From Chloroflexota bacterium (GTDB lineage: Bacteria > Chloroflexota > Anaerolineae > Promineifilales > Promineifilaceae), in the NCBI GenBank assembly GCA_018004935.1, contig JAGNBF010000004.1:1-48703 (forward strand): 48,703 nucleotides of DNA, given 5' to 3'. Position 1 is the stretch's first letter. Each line of letters starts with the position of its first letter. The notes below the pieces were generated by a model, which worked only from the letters and a program-made list of their open reading frames with translations, did no database searches and was not told the DNA's origin. Positions 20,440 to 30,108 of this stretch are shown in pieces. Made by a program: the position numbers and the translations under genes.

Positions 20440-20483
20440 CGTCGCTCCTCATTTCTGCTTCAAAATAATTGCCGCTATCGTTA

Positions 20484-21464
20484 TTACCGAATAGCACTCC
20501 TCGGAATTTCAGTCGGAGTTGGAGTGGAGATCGTGGGCGGTACAGAAGTAATTGTAGGTAGTATGGTTGGGGTCGGGGTTGGTGTTGGTGTTGGTGTTGG
20601 GGTTACGGCTATCACCCACCTGCTAACATTCAACGCCAGTGTGGGTTGTTGTCGCAACGACAATTCAAACGGCGCATCCAGATTGCCAGGGTTGGCCACT
20701 AAAACAACCCACTCCCAATCAATGGCTGTGCCATACAAAGATGGGTTATCCACAAAGTTTTCACTAAAATAAATAGTCAACTGAGCCGATTCGCCCGGCG
20801 GCAATGTATCAATGCGGACATTGTCACCCACCCGAAGTAGCAGGGGAGCAAAGACCGTTCCATCTTCATATGAAAGTTGTAGATTCTGCATGGGGCATGT
20901 CGTCCCGGTATTGGTAATCATCCAGGTGGCACTGATGATAGGCTCAGACTGATTACGAATTACCACTGTACCCAGGTTAGGTACCAAAGTTGGCGATGGA
21001 CTGACAGTAAAGGTGTACCGGGTAATGTCACGGCATTCGTTAGCTAAATACAACGCCGTAGCCGTACCCGCCTGCTCCGTTGCAAAAGCATTAGCCGTAG
21101 AAGTGGCTTGAACACTAATCGCTGTTCCCGCAACCGCATTCGCCTGTGCCGTTTGAGTGGCTTCGGCACTCAAACCACTGGCTGTTTGGGCATTCTGTGT
21201 TAAGAACAAAGCCGCATCACTCGTTGCTGTGGCAATTTGAGCGGCCTGTTGTGTGACCAGTACCTGGGCGTCAGCCGTGGCAGTACCACTGAATCCAGCC
21301 GACTCAATACTATTACGAGTCAGGAAAGCACCATATTCAGCCGTAGCCGTAGCCGAACGTTCGGCATCCTGTATGCCAGGGCGATAAACGCCAAACACAT
21401 ACAGAACCAGCCCCGCACACGTAACGGCTAAAATACCAACCACCATCACCATTCGTTGTTTCAC
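20484..21464 (-). CDS. Membrane-anchored NBR1/Ig-like ectodomain protein (duplicate of kinase C-terminus)
   Basis: 326 residues. GTG at 21464 is chosen because GAGG lies about six bases upstream; ATG at 21452 is in frame. A TM helix (about 6-26) is followed by an Ala/Thr/Gln-rich stalk of about 110 residues. A beta-sandwich (about 155-285) comes next, with conserved-looking SATWMITNTGTTCPMQ and LPPGESAQLTIYF, the pattern of NBR1-type Ig-like domains (W-x-x-x-N-x-G). A PTPTPT tail ends it. The protein is nearly the same, residue for residue, as the last 325 residues of the kinase encoded at 23409-29135, so it is a duplicated ectodomain freed from its kinase. It may compete with or partner the kinase ectodomain. 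It sits 44 bp before the giant scaffold gene. Confidence 0.85.
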   Translation of the reverse strand: MKQRMVMVVGILAVTCAGLVLYVFGVYRPGIQDAERSATATAEYGAFLTRNSIESAGFSGTATADAQVLVTQQAAQIATATSDAALFLTQNAQTASGLSAEATQTAQANAVAGTAISVQATSTANAFATEQAGTATALYLANECRDITRYTFTVSPSPTLVPNLGTVVIRNQSEPIISATWMITNTGTTCPMQNLQLSYEDGTVFAPLLLRVGDNVRIDTLPPGESAQLTIYFSENFVDNPSLYGTAIDWEWVVLVANPGNLDAPFELSLRQQPTLALNVSRWVIAVTPTPTPTPTPTPTILPTITSVPPTISTPTPTEIPRSAIR

Positions 21465-21526
21465 AATAACCTCGGAGTTAATGAATAACCAACCTCAACG
21501 CACTACAACGCAAATTTAGTTTTTTG

Positions 21527-21783
21527 GGCATGGTTCAAATCAGCTTTACAACTCTGGAGGACGATTTGGTAAAAGGTGTGTTTCATTTCAGTTGAAAGAA
21601 GAGGAGTGAGCATCCCCAGATGCGAACGGGTCGGCATCCTTCGGCAGGCTCAGGACAGGTTCTGGGGATGCCTTACCCCTCTAACTCATTTGAAACACAC
21701 CCTTTGGTAAATCGTCCAGTGGGCGATTTACCAAATCGCCCTACAAAGTGTTAAGCACCGTTTGCCGACTTTTGAACCATGCC
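21527..21783. mobile_element. MITE-like element, copy A, with nested insertion
   Basis: The ends are inverted repeats: GGCATGGTTCAAA at 21527 and its complement ending GAACCATGCC at 21783. Inside are two short hairpins, GACGATTT/AAATCGTC and GGCGATTT/AAATCGCC, which are also complementary to each other. The same element recurs at 47687-47805 as 119 bp. Removing the nested 129-bp insert and one copy of its 9-bp duplication brings this copy to exactly 119 bp as well. No coding capacity, so it would have to be moved by a transposase encoded elsewhere. No target duplication is seen around this copy. Confidence 0.8.
21574..21702. mobile_element. Nested 129-bp miniature insertion with 9-bp target duplication
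   Basis: This segment interrupts the first hairpin of the 119-bp element. It is flanked by TTTGGTAAA on both sides (21565-21573 and 21703-21711), a 9-bp direct repeat. Its own ends are inverted repeats (AGGTGTGTTTCA on the left, complement of GGGTGTGTTTCA on the right). Inside, GCATCCCCAGA (21610-21620) pairs perfectly with TCTGGGGATGC (21661-21671), enclosing a segment TTCGGCAGGCTCAGGACAGG. No gene is encoded. The arrangement is that of a miniature transposon that jumped into an older one. Confidence 0.8.
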
Positions 21784-21803
21784 AACAATCCTAAAAATTT
21801 AGT

Positions 21804-23393
21804 TTATGGTGCTTTTTCCACCCATACCTTCTTCAAATCTGTATAGGTGTTGTAATAGCCGTCATAGCGACTCCAGTTCTCAAAACTTACCGTAATGTCC
21901 TGACCGGCATAGTTGTTTAACAGATAGGAGAACCCACCCTCCGGGCTGGCTACCGCATAATAACCAGAACAGGTTGCCGGTTGGGTGGCGTTTCCTGTCC
22001 GCAGAATGTTGGGTGGGTTAAATGAAGAATTGACATACACATCAAAGGAATCGTAAAGGCCATTGTTGGTTCCCCCTAGCTTGTCCTGGGTATGCACAAC
22101 ATATTCAAAACGTAGCCTGTAACCCTGGGCGGAAGGCACAGACAACAAAAGCTCAGCTTTGGCCGATGTGGGGAATGGAACGCCGTTATAGCAGTTATGA
22201 ATATCTGACCCCAGGCGTAGGAACGGCTGGTTATTATTTGGGATGATGGATGCCCCCAAAGTACCACCTGTTACATTCCATCCCGTATCGATCCCATCAC
22301 GAAAGTCACCATTTTTCAGGAGATAGATTTCCAACTGAACAGTGGCAACCTGCCCACCTGCCCATTTGAAATCTATGATTAATATTTTTAACCCGTTACC
22401 ATCTGTTAATTGCCAGGGTGGGTTTGCATTGTAAGTTTCCCAGGTTCCTGCCCCAGTTTCCCTTATTTTCATTTGACTGGGTGGAGTAGCAGAATTAAAT
22501 ACCAGCCTGATATCCCTCGTAAACGCTGTCATACCTTGTTTCCGTAACGGAGAGGCAGGGTTTGATGTCCAGGAAACCGCAGGCACTGGAGCATGGTTTA
22601 AAATCAAAGGCAAGTAGACATCAGGGGGAGGAGGAAGATTCTCAATTCTCGTCACTGATTCAGCTGGCAGCGAGACGTTACTTACACTGTCACGTGCTTG
22701 CACCCGTAGGGTATAAGTGTATCCCCGTTCGCCTGTAAATATGCCGGATGTGTTCGTTGTTCCCGCGACCCAACTTGTCCAGGTAGCCTGGTCATTACGC
22801 TTGTACGCCACATCATAAGTAGCTACCCCGGAGAGGGTATCACTCCCATTCCAGGAGACGGGAAAAGTAATGGCGGTAGAACTTAGTGGGGATGTGATAA
22901 TCGCTGTTGGTGCAATGGTGTCTTTGATAAAACTCAAGTTGACTTGATACGACAATTGATGAGTATTGGTGACCACATAGGGGACATTGAGTTGATCGCC
23001 ACTTAGAGCAGGCACCGTGTAGGTGACGGGCTGTACCCATGGTGCGGTTGTGCTGGTCATTGTCCGCACCCCATTGCCAAAAGCGGCCCCCGCCGTGAAC
23101 GTAAGAGGAGCCGTCCCACTGATTGACATAGTCAAGGTGACAAGACCAGGTTGGGGTGCCCGAAAGTAAACAGTTCTTGAAATGCCTGCCCCCGGTGCAG
23201 GATCATATAAATTAATACTATTGCTATGGGTTATGGTGATCTGCGTAATCTCAGGATCCGGAGAAGCTGAACGCGCCGCCTGGAGATTACCGATATGTAA
23301 ACTGGCAAATAGCACTAAGAGGACGGTTACCCCTCCCACTATAGAAAGGGTTAGGTTAGGAATACGTGTAGAGTAAAAGACTGATTTATACAT
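21804..23393 (-). CDS. Secreted FN3/Ig-like surface protein
   Basis: About 529 residues; ATG at 23393 has GGGTGA eight bases upstream (GTG at 23405 is the alternative). An N-terminal hydrophobic segment (about 16-38) is a signal or anchor. Then come a beta-sandwich (about 50-160) and an FN3-like domain beginning DTIAPTAIITSPLSS with SGVATYDVAYKRND, a form common in bacterial surface proteins. The motif PPPPDVYLPLILN follows, a segment I associate with secreted Chloroflexota proteins. The C-terminal 200 residues resemble a carbohydrate-binding-type jelly roll (NGDFRDGIDTGWNV at its start, many aromatics, several Cys). No catalytic motif. It sits between the kinase and the duplicated ectodomain genes, 15 bp after the kinase stop, and is probably a wall- or sugar-binding partner. 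Confidence 0.8.
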   Translation of the reverse strand: MYKSVFYSTRIPNLTLSIVGGVTVLLVLFASLHIGNLQAARSASPDPEITQITITHSNSINLYDPAPGAGISRTVYFRAPQPGLVTLTMSISGTAPLTFTAGAAFGNGVRTMTSTTAPWVQPVTYTVPALSGDQLNVPYVVTNTHQLSYQVNLSFIKDTIAPTAIITSPLSSTAITFPVSWNGSDTLSGVATYDVAYKRNDQATWTSWVAGTTNTSGIFTGERGYTYTLRVQARDSVSNVSLPAESVTRIENLPPPPDVYLPLILNHAPVPAVSWTSNPASPLRKQGMTAFTRDIRLVFNSATPPSQMKIRETGAGTWETYNANPPWQLTDGNGLKILIIDFKWAGGQVATVQLEIYLLKNGDFRDGIDTGWNVTGGTLGASIIPNNNQPFLRLGSDIHNCYNGVPFPTSAKAELLLSVPSAQGYRLRFEYVVHTQDKLGGTNNGLYDSFDVYVNSSFNPPNILRTGNATQPATCSGYYAVASPEGGFSYLLNNYAGQDITVSFENWSRYDGYYNTYTDLKKVWVEKAP

Positions 23394-23408
23394 GATTATT
23401 GTCACCCT

Positions 23409-26400
23409 TTACGGCGAAGTGGTGTTTGTCGGTCGCACCGGTGGTACAGGCGTTAATATTGGTGGCACTGGTGTATCGGTAGGTGTTAGTGGCACTGGCG
23501 TTGGTGTATAGGTCGCGGTAGGTGTTGGTGTCGGCGTCACGGCTATGACCCACCGGTTGACTTTCAAAACCAGTTGGGGATGTTGCCGCAACGACAATTC
23601 AAACCCCACGTCTGCGTTGCCAGGGTTATCCACTAAAACAACCCACTCCCAGTCAATGTCTGTTCCATAAAAAGATGGGTTATCCACAAAGTTTTCACTG
23701 AAATAAATAGATAACTGAGCTGATTCTCCTGGTTGCAACGAGTCAATGCGGTCGTTATCGTCAAATCGAAGCAGAAGCGGAGCAAAAACCGTTCCATCTT
23801 CATATAGAAGCTGCAAATTCTGCATGGGGCATGTCGTCCCGGTGTTAGTAATCAGCCAGGTGGCACTGATGTTAGGATTGGACAAGTCGCCAATAACCTG
23901 TACTGTATCCAGGTTTGGTACCAAAATTGGTGATGGACTAACTGTAAAGGTGTACCTGGTAATGTCACGGCATTCGTTAGCTAAATACAACGCCGTAGCC
24001 GTAGCCGCCTGCTCCGTTGCAAAAGCATTAGCCACAGCAGTTCCTTGAACACTATTAGCTGTTGCAATAGCCGCATTCGCCTGAGCCGTTTGAGTGGCTT
24101 CCGCACTAAACCCACCAGCCGCTATTGCATTCTGTGTCAATAACAAAGCCGCATCACTGGCTGCGGTAGTCATTTGGGCGGCTTGCTGTGTTGCCAGAGC
24201 TTGGGCATCAGCAGTAGCATTCCCACTCAATCCAGCCGACTGTGTAGCCTCACGAGTCAGCAATGCAAAATATTCAGTCGTAGCGGTACCGGAACGTTCT
24301 ATCTCTTGTACTCCTGGGCGGTAAAACCCAAAAACGTAAACGATTGTGCATAGAAAAACCAGTAGAGGTACACCTATTACTGTATTTCGTATACGACGGC
24401 GTCTGATTTCTTCTGGTGATAATCCCCCCAGCGACTTATCCACTTCCTGGGCCAGGGCATGCAGGCTCTGCCAGGTCTTCACAATTTCCGGGGCCACCGG
24501 CAAAGGCGGTTTCTCTTTCAGCCAGGGTAAGGTAGCCACCCTCACATATTTGCAGTATCGGCGAATCGTAGCCCTTTCCCCTTCGCTTATTTTTGGGGGC
24601 GTTTTTTGCCCTTTCCCATTCTGCGTCTGTCCGTCTTCTACTTTTGCTCCCCCTACCCCCAACAACCGGCTTATGGCCTCATACGCTGCCTGAACAATAC
24701 TCTCACCCGCCTGCGACGCATCACGAATAAACGCCTCTAACGAAGCCACCGCCGTCTGGTCGTTTGTTACAACGGCCCGTAGCTGTTCTTCCAGGCTTTG
24801 AATCAAATCCGCCCTTAAATCAGCATAACCACGCCGCACAATATCCTGCTCTGGCCCTAACAACCACGCCCAACGGCCATCGTCCGTCTGGTATTTTTTG
24901 TCAATCTGCGCCAGATGCTGCGACAACCCGGCCATTGGTTGGGGTGGGGTCTGGCGATATGTCTCATAAGCGTTCTGTAAAGTCTGTAGACACGCTTTGA
25001 GCCGCTCGATTTCTTCAGACAGTCCCGGTTGTGTCACCTCTGTGGGCACAGCAGGCAGGCTCTCTTGTACCGCCAGGATCGTTTCCTGTGCGGCCGCGAC
25101 CCGCGACGGGCGGTACTTCCGCCCCCCATCTGTATCTGTTTTGGGTTCATCTTTCTCGGATTCGCCCCCCTCCGGGTCGGTGCGCTGTCCCGTTTCCAAA
25201 TCGTAGTCAGCCCAGCCCTTAAACTTAACCACCACGTCAGCAAATTTGTTAAGCTGCTCCCGGTCTACCGGCAACTTGACCACTTCCAAAACAACCGCAG
25301 GCAATCCGGTGGGCATACGACGACTGATCACCTCGTCAACGAGTTGGCTAACCTTTTTCAAAATAGCCTCGGTTTCAGCCAGGTCACGACCACGACGCGC
25401 TAACGATTCACCCGGTTTTTCAGATTGACTGAATTTTTTGACAGCTTGTTGCCATAATTTATCCAATAAACTTGTGGCGATAGGATCAGGGGTGTTTGTG
25501 GTTTGTGGGGCCTCATCCTGGCCCGATCCATACGGGTAATGAGCGGCTTGAATCCAGCGCGCCTGCGCGTATAAACCCAGGAAAGGTTGTATCTCACTAT
25601 CGGATTGACTTAACACGGCTTTACCACTCACCACCAGTTTTTCTACTAACGTCTCGTAAACAGTTTCCGCCCGATTTTTCAAAGCGGTACGTAAGGCACG
25701 GAGTTTGGCACTCAACTCAGCCTTTGTTTGTGGGCTTAACTTCTCGCCACTATCTATTTCATTTATGGCTTCAAAGAGGGCATTTATTACCTGGGCGTAC
25801 TCATTTTCATCAATTGGGGTGGACAGTGTCTGGGTTTCCCAGGTTTTGCCTTTCTGCCAATCCGCTAATCGTGTTTGTAAATCAGCTACCGCGACATGAC
25901 GATCTTGTTCTTGTACATCTACCGTCGCGACTTCCTGAACCGCTTCGGCAAAGGTCAGCGCGTCTTTCCCGGCCCGGTTGAGGCGATCCAAAACAGCCAT
26001 AAACTGTTCATCCGCCGTAAGGCGGCGTGTGAGAGCCGGTAACAACCGGGCAAACCCTTCTTTGCCCACATCCGCTGGCAATAAATTTTGCAAATCCGCC
26101 GGTATCTGCTCCCAAATATGTTGCGCTTCTTTTTGCGCCGCCTGAAAATCCTGTTTTTCCTGACTGAGACGGCGTGATGTCTCCAGGGAAGGTTGTAGTA
26201 AAGCCACCAGATAATCAATGAGGTTTTTAGTCCACTGGTCGGCCAGCAACGTCAACTGCGACCAATTGGGTGTCGTTCTTAACTTTAACAACCCGTCATC
26301 TTGCCCGGCCCACCGTAACAAGGTGGCATTCAGGTTGGCCGTATTCATCATCCAGTTGGGAGGGGTATCCGGCCATTCTTGCCCTGGCTCCACCAGAGCT

Positions 26401-29135
26401 TCAGCAATGTTGATCATTTGCTGAGCCTGGCCGAGGCTCAAGCGCATCTCCTGACTATCCACAAAGAGCCGCCCACCTTCCTGCAACCGGCGTACCACCT
26501 CCTGCAAATCGGCTACCTTATCAAGGGATAGTTGTTTCACCAGGCTAATCCAGGCGGTGGCTAACCGACTGCGATAGGCTCTGGAACGTGGCCCCTGTTC
26601 ATTGCCTAAACGTTGTGAATCTGCCCGTATCTGTTCAAAGGTAAGTGCATCACTAACCAGAGTAGATTCTACCTGTTGAAAATCCTCTACTTTTTGCCTG
26701 GCCCAATCAAGCAGGTCTTGCTCCTCAAATGAGAGTGATCTTTGCGCCTGTTCAGCTTCTAAAACGCTAATGATGTCTTCGACGAGCTCTTGATCGCGAT
26801 ATTCTTGCAATTGCTGATTCAGAGTGTTACGCCGTTGCTCTTCTTGTTGCTGTTGGAGAATAGCACCACTTAACGTCTGTCGTAGCGTCTCTAGCTCCTG
26901 CTTCAGGGTATCTTTCTGAACAAAAAGGCGTGACGAAATAATGGGGGCAACCTTCATGCCGGGCAAATGCGTAGTCGCCAGTTCCGCAAAAGGTCGGCGA
27001 TCCCATCCCAAAAGTTGTGTCACCAGATCACGGGCCTCACCCAAACGACGGGCGGCCTGGTTTTGTTGGGCAGTGGTCAATTGAAGATATGCCGATTCAA
27101 GCAGGCGGTTCCCGATTTCCGCTTCATCCAACAAAACCTTCGTCCTCTCGTCATCCGGAGACAAGCTGTTGGCACGGCGTGCCTGAGGCAAAGCCTGATC
27201 ATAATGTCCGTTCTGGAGCAGTTGTTGGGCTTCTTGAACGGCTTCTGTTGTTTGGCGCAACGCTTCGGCTTTACCCCGCACATCCTGCAACCGTTTCCGG
27301 CTACTTTCCTGTCGCTCCCGGTATTTGTCCTTCAGGTGGAGGGCACGACTTTGGGCCGTATCAACCTGCAAAATTTCATCCCAAAGATGAAATGCTTCAT
27401 TCAGGCGATCAACCGTTTGTTGATAGGCAGCGGCCGCGTCCGACCAGTACGCAGAGCTTTCGGCCCTTTTGCCTTCTTCCCAGGCCGCTTCAGCCGTATT
27501 CAGCAACTGATCGGTATCCTGGTATTTTTGGAGAAAGGTTTGGCGACGTTCTAATTGGGTTAGTTCACGCTGATAGAGGTCAGCAATTTCCGGCTCGTCG
27601 GGGGCCTGTTCTTGCGCTTCCTTCAATAAGGCAACCGCTTTTTCCACCTGGATTAACTTCTGCTGTTCAGAATGTGTCCAATCAGAGCGGGCCGCTTCAG
27701 CGGGCCGCGAGCGGGCTAGTTCAAGCTGTTTTACGGCATCGTTTACTTTTTTCCCGGCCAGGGCCAGAGCCAACATATCGTTGACCGGTTTACAGGTGGA
27801 AACAATTGGGTCTCTGTTTTTAGCCTGAATCAAGGCAGTATCGGCTTCATACCACTGCGACTGGCGCAAGGCGTTGTTGGCTCGATTCAGATCCCCCCAA
27901 ACCGGAGCAGAGCTGATATCCCCCATTTCCTGTGTCAGTATAAGGCCCGCTTGAGCCAGATAAAGGTAGCGGCGAGCTAATTGAGCCACTTCACTCCGGC
28001 TATCATGCTGGGCCAACGCTTTTTGAAAGCCATTAATCGCCTGGGTAAATCCGCCCGTCCCCCCGCGTGACAATTCACTGATAGCGGCACTGATAGGGAA
28101 CTGCACTTCATTTTTGATTTTTTCTTCCGCTTTATCCCGGTAGAACTGAAAGATACCGCGAGACGATTCGGGCAGGGAAAGGGCCAATGCCAGGTCGGCA
28201 ATGGCTAAGACACGTTCTTGATTACCGCTAATTTGAGCATTGTTCAGGCGATCATTGAGGCGACTCGACGCATTATGGGCAATGCTTTGTTGTACGGTTG
28301 TCAACCACCAGCTCAAATCTGCTTCCAAATCGGCGGCACTGTGATAACGACGTTTGGGATCACGATGGAGCAACCGTTGGATAATCTGGCGGCTCCCTAT
28401 ACTGAGTTTGTTCCAATTGCCTTCGATGCCTAAACTGAGATTGGCCGGTGGTTCATTGTTATTAAGGATGAGGTAGTGCCCCAATAGAAGATAATAAAGA
28501 TGACCACCAAAGAGAATGAGGTCTTGAGAGAAATCGGCGGCTGTTCCGGTAATATTCCAGTCGGTTACTTTAAATTCCAACTCCGTTTGCGCTTCATCCA
28601 ACCACCGCACACGGAGGCGATCCCCTTTTGTTTGGGGTTCAAAATCTTTGAAGGCCAAACCATTTTGGTGCGCCAGAGCCAGGGCACGGCTCAGAGCATG
28701 AACTACCGTGAGCATCCGTATCTCATCAGAACGTTCACGAATATCAAAGCGATCAAATTCGGGTGGGGCAAATTCCTGGACAATGTAGGGTTGGTCGGTA
28801 CTGAGTAAGCCACTGTCCAAATTAACAATAATCAGACGTCGGGAGGCTGTCTCTTGTGCTAATTGCAATCGTTCTGATAAATCTGTCGTCGTTGCCCAGA
28901 ACGCAGGCATTTCACCCCGATTAAGAATATCCAGGGCTTCAATTTCACGTTTTACTTGTGTAATGATGTCGGGTTCATCATTAACCGGTGTTTTGATAAC
29001 AACGGGTGGTGTATCACCTTCGTTTAGAAGGGGGATGGCCTGATAGGCATCAGTAATAGCCCCTTGTCCTAAGCGACGCTGAATGGTGTATTGATAATTA
29101 CCCAGCGTAATGGTTTCGTCAGGCTGAAATTTCAT
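23409..29135 (-). CDS. Ser/Thr-kinase-like receptor with long helical rod and NBR1-like ectodomain
   Basis: About 1908 residues from ATG at 29135 (GAGGG upstream; the longer frame to 29192 would overlap the previous gene). Residues 10-300 are a protein-kinase fold: glycine loop RLGQGAITDAY, Lys48 in VVIK, the alpha-C Glu near 64-66, a catalytic-loop equivalent FKDFEP with D164, and D192 in DWN in place of DFG. His of HRD, Lys and Asn of the usual HRDxKxxN and the DFG glycine are changed, so activity is doubtful. A helical rod of TPR-like and coiled-coil segments spans about 300-1575. A TM helix lies at about 1585-1604, then an Ala/Thr stalk, an NBR1-like Ig domain (about 1740-1860) and a Pro/Thr tail outside. 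It begins 10 bp after the propeller gene and likely transduces an outside signal to the scaffold proteins. Confidence 0.88.
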   Translation of the reverse strand: MKFQPDETITLGNYQYTIQRRLGQGAITDAYQAIPLLNEGDTPPVVIKTPVNDEPDIITQVKREIEALDILNRGEMPAFWATTTDLSERLQLAQETASRRLIIVNLDSGLLSTDQPYIVQEFAPPEFDRFDIRERSDEIRMLTVVHALSRALALAHQNGLAFKDFEPQTKGDRLRVRWLDEAQTELEFKVTDWNITGTAADFSQDLILFGGHLYYLLLGHYLILNNNEPPANLSLGIEGNWNKLSIGSRQIIQRLLHRDPKRRYHSAADLEADLSWWLTTVQQSIAHNASSRLNDRLNNAQISGNQERVLAIADLALALSLPESSRGIFQFYRDKAEEKIKNEVQFPISAAISELSRGGTGGFTQAINGFQKALAQHDSRSEVAQLARRYLYLAQAGLILTQEMGDISSAPVWGDLNRANNALRQSQWYEADTALIQAKNRDPIVSTCKPVNDMLALALAGKKVNDAVKQLELARSRPAEAARSDWTHSEQQKLIQVEKAVALLKEAQEQAPDEPEIADLYQRELTQLERRQTFLQKYQDTDQLLNTAEAAWEEGKRAESSAYWSDAAAAYQQTVDRLNEAFHLWDEILQVDTAQSRALHLKDKYRERQESSRKRLQDVRGKAEALRQTTEAVQEAQQLLQNGHYDQALPQARRANSLSPDDERTKVLLDEAEIGNRLLESAYLQLTTAQQNQAARRLGEARDLVTQLLGWDRRPFAELATTHLPGMKVAPIISSRLFVQKDTLKQELETLRQTLSGAILQQQQEEQRRNTLNQQLQEYRDQELVEDIISVLEAEQAQRSLSFEEQDLLDWARQKVEDFQQVESTLVSDALTFEQIRADSQRLGNEQGPRSRAYRSRLATAWISLVKQLSLDKVADLQEVVRRLQEGGRLFVDSQEMRLSLGQAQQMINIAEALVEPGQEWPDTPPNWMMNTANLNATLLRWAGQDDGLLKLRTTPNWSQLTLLADQWTKNLIDYLVALLQPSLETSRRLSQEKQDFQAAQKEAQHIWEQIPADLQNLLPADVGKEGFARLLPALTRRLTADEQFMAVLDRLNRAGKDALTFAEAVQEVATVDVQEQDRHVAVADLQTRLADWQKGKTWETQTLSTPIDENEYAQVINALFEAINEIDSGEKLSPQTKAELSAKLRALRTALKNRAETVYETLVEKLVVSGKAVLSQSDSEIQPFLGLYAQARWIQAAHYPYGSGQDEAPQTTNTPDPIATSLLDKLWQQAVKKFSQSEKPGESLARRGRDLAETEAILKKVSQLVDEVISRRMPTGLPAVVLEVVKLPVDREQLNKFADVVVKFKGWADYDLETGQRTDPEGGESEKDEPKTDTDGGRKYRPSRVAAAQETILAVQESLPAVPTEVTQPGLSEEIERLKACLQTLQNAYETYRQTPPQPMAGLSQHLAQIDKKYQTDDGRWAWLLGPEQDIVRRGYADLRADLIQSLEEQLRAVVTNDQTAVASLEAFIRDASQAGESIVQAAYEAISRLLGVGGAKVEDGQTQNGKGQKTPPKISEGERATIRRYCKYVRVATLPWLKEKPPLPVAPEIVKTWQSLHALAQEVDKSLGGLSPEEIRRRRIRNTVIGVPLLVFLCTIVYVFGFYRPGVQEIERSGTATTEYFALLTREATQSAGLSGNATADAQALATQQAAQMTTAASDAALLLTQNAIAAGGFSAEATQTAQANAAIATANSVQGTAVANAFATEQAATATALYLANECRDITRYTFTVSPSPILVPNLDTVQVIGDLSNPNISATWLITNTGTTCPMQNLQLLYEDGTVFAPLLLRFDDNDRIDSLQPGESAQLSIYFSENFVDNPSFYGTDIDWEWVVLVDNPGNADVGFELSLRQHPQLVLKVNRWVIAVTPTPTPTATYTPTPVPLTPTDTPVPPILTPVPPVRPTNTTSP

Positions 29136-29145
29136 GAAACCCTCG

Positions 29146-30093
29146 TTAAAACAAACTGTGCGCCTGGTAGTTGAGGAAGAAGAGAGTGCCATCTTCGGTT
29201 GCGGCCGCGATCGAACTCCCTTTGCTCATTGCCAGATCATTAACATAGGATTGAACCGCTACCGGTTCAGTCAACACCCGTCCAGTTTCCGTGTCTAACA
29301 CAGAAACATCACCCTGATAGCCACTGGCTATCGCTAAAAGATGGCGACTCCGATCCGCCGCCAAAGCGGTCACCGGTTCGCCATACTCAACTTCCCACAA
29401 AAGATCCGTCAGATCGGCACTATAAGCCTGTAGCCAATAGCTGTACCCATCGTTGAAGACAATGGCAATACCTGCCTTTTTGGGGAAAACGGCAAAACGT
29501 GTAATACGCCCTTTGAAGGAACGACCATTTTGCCATTCTCCACTCAGCGCATCCAACACAACCAATCGGTTGGTCCCGGATCCGGCACTGGCTATATACA
29601 GATGATGACCCGCTTCATCAAATCCAACTGACCAATTAGAACCATCCGTTGCATTACCGTTATCCGAATGCCGTTGCCAAACAATATCTCCCTGAATATT
29701 GGCAACCGCTAAGGCTGACCCATAGTGACCAATCCCCAATAATTCGCCTTGTTCAGCAAGGGAAATCGTGTTCAGGTCATTATCAGCAAAATACAACACT
29801 TGTTCCTGGAACGAGAAACCTTCTCCTTCTCGTTCCAGGTTCAAACGTGTAACAGCCCCGCGACGCGCGCCCACAAGGAGATACGAAAAATTAGCGGATC
29901 CTACAACCAGATGCATGGGCCAAGCCTGCGGTGGGTAGCGCAAAAGCACTTTGCCACTGGTATCAAAGAGAAGTAAACCATTGTCTGTAACAACGGCCGT
30001 ATACTGTCCATTAGCCGATTGGGCAACCCCATAAGCGGGTTCCCCTGGTCTACTTATAACCAATCCGCGTTTAACTTCCAGGCTCTGGCTCAT
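29146..30093 (-). CDS. Beta-propeller (WD40/PQQ-like) protein
   Basis: 315 residues; ATG at 30093 follows AGGAG. The sequence is a series of about seven blade-like units of 40-45 residues: strands such as YTAVVTDNGLLLFDTSGKVLL, LLGIGHYGSALAVANIQGDIVW, LYIASAGSGTNRLVVLDALSG and LLAIASGYQGDVSVLDTETGRVL, each ending in a hydrophobic-D-x-x-(S/T)-G turn. There is no signal peptide, so it is cytosolic and probably a protein-protein platform. It lies between the tubulin-like and kinase genes with 10-15 bp gaps. Whether it should be called WD40 or PQQ-like cannot be decided by eye. Confidence 0.82.
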   Translation of the reverse strand: MSQSLEVKRGLVISRPGEPAYGVAQSANGQYTAVVTDNGLLLFDTSGKVLLRYPPQAWPMHLVVGSANFSYLLVGARRGAVTRLNLEREGEGFSFQEQVLYFADNDLNTISLAEQGELLGIGHYGSALAVANIQGDIVWQRHSDNGNATDGSNWSVGFDEAGHHLYIASAGSGTNRLVVLDALSGEWQNGRSFKGRITRFAVFPKKAGIAIVFNDGYSYWLQAYSADLTDLLWEVEYGEPVTALAADRSRHLLAIASGYQGDVSVLDTETGRVLTEPVAVQSYVNDLAMSKGSSIAAATEDGTLFFLNYQAHSLF

Positions 30094-30108
30094 CGCTCAC
30101 TCCTGCTC

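Noticed and set aside
21527-21783. Rho-independent terminator
   Set aside because: Stems lack a following T-run, and the whole sequence recurs 26 kb away with terminal inverted repeats and target duplication.
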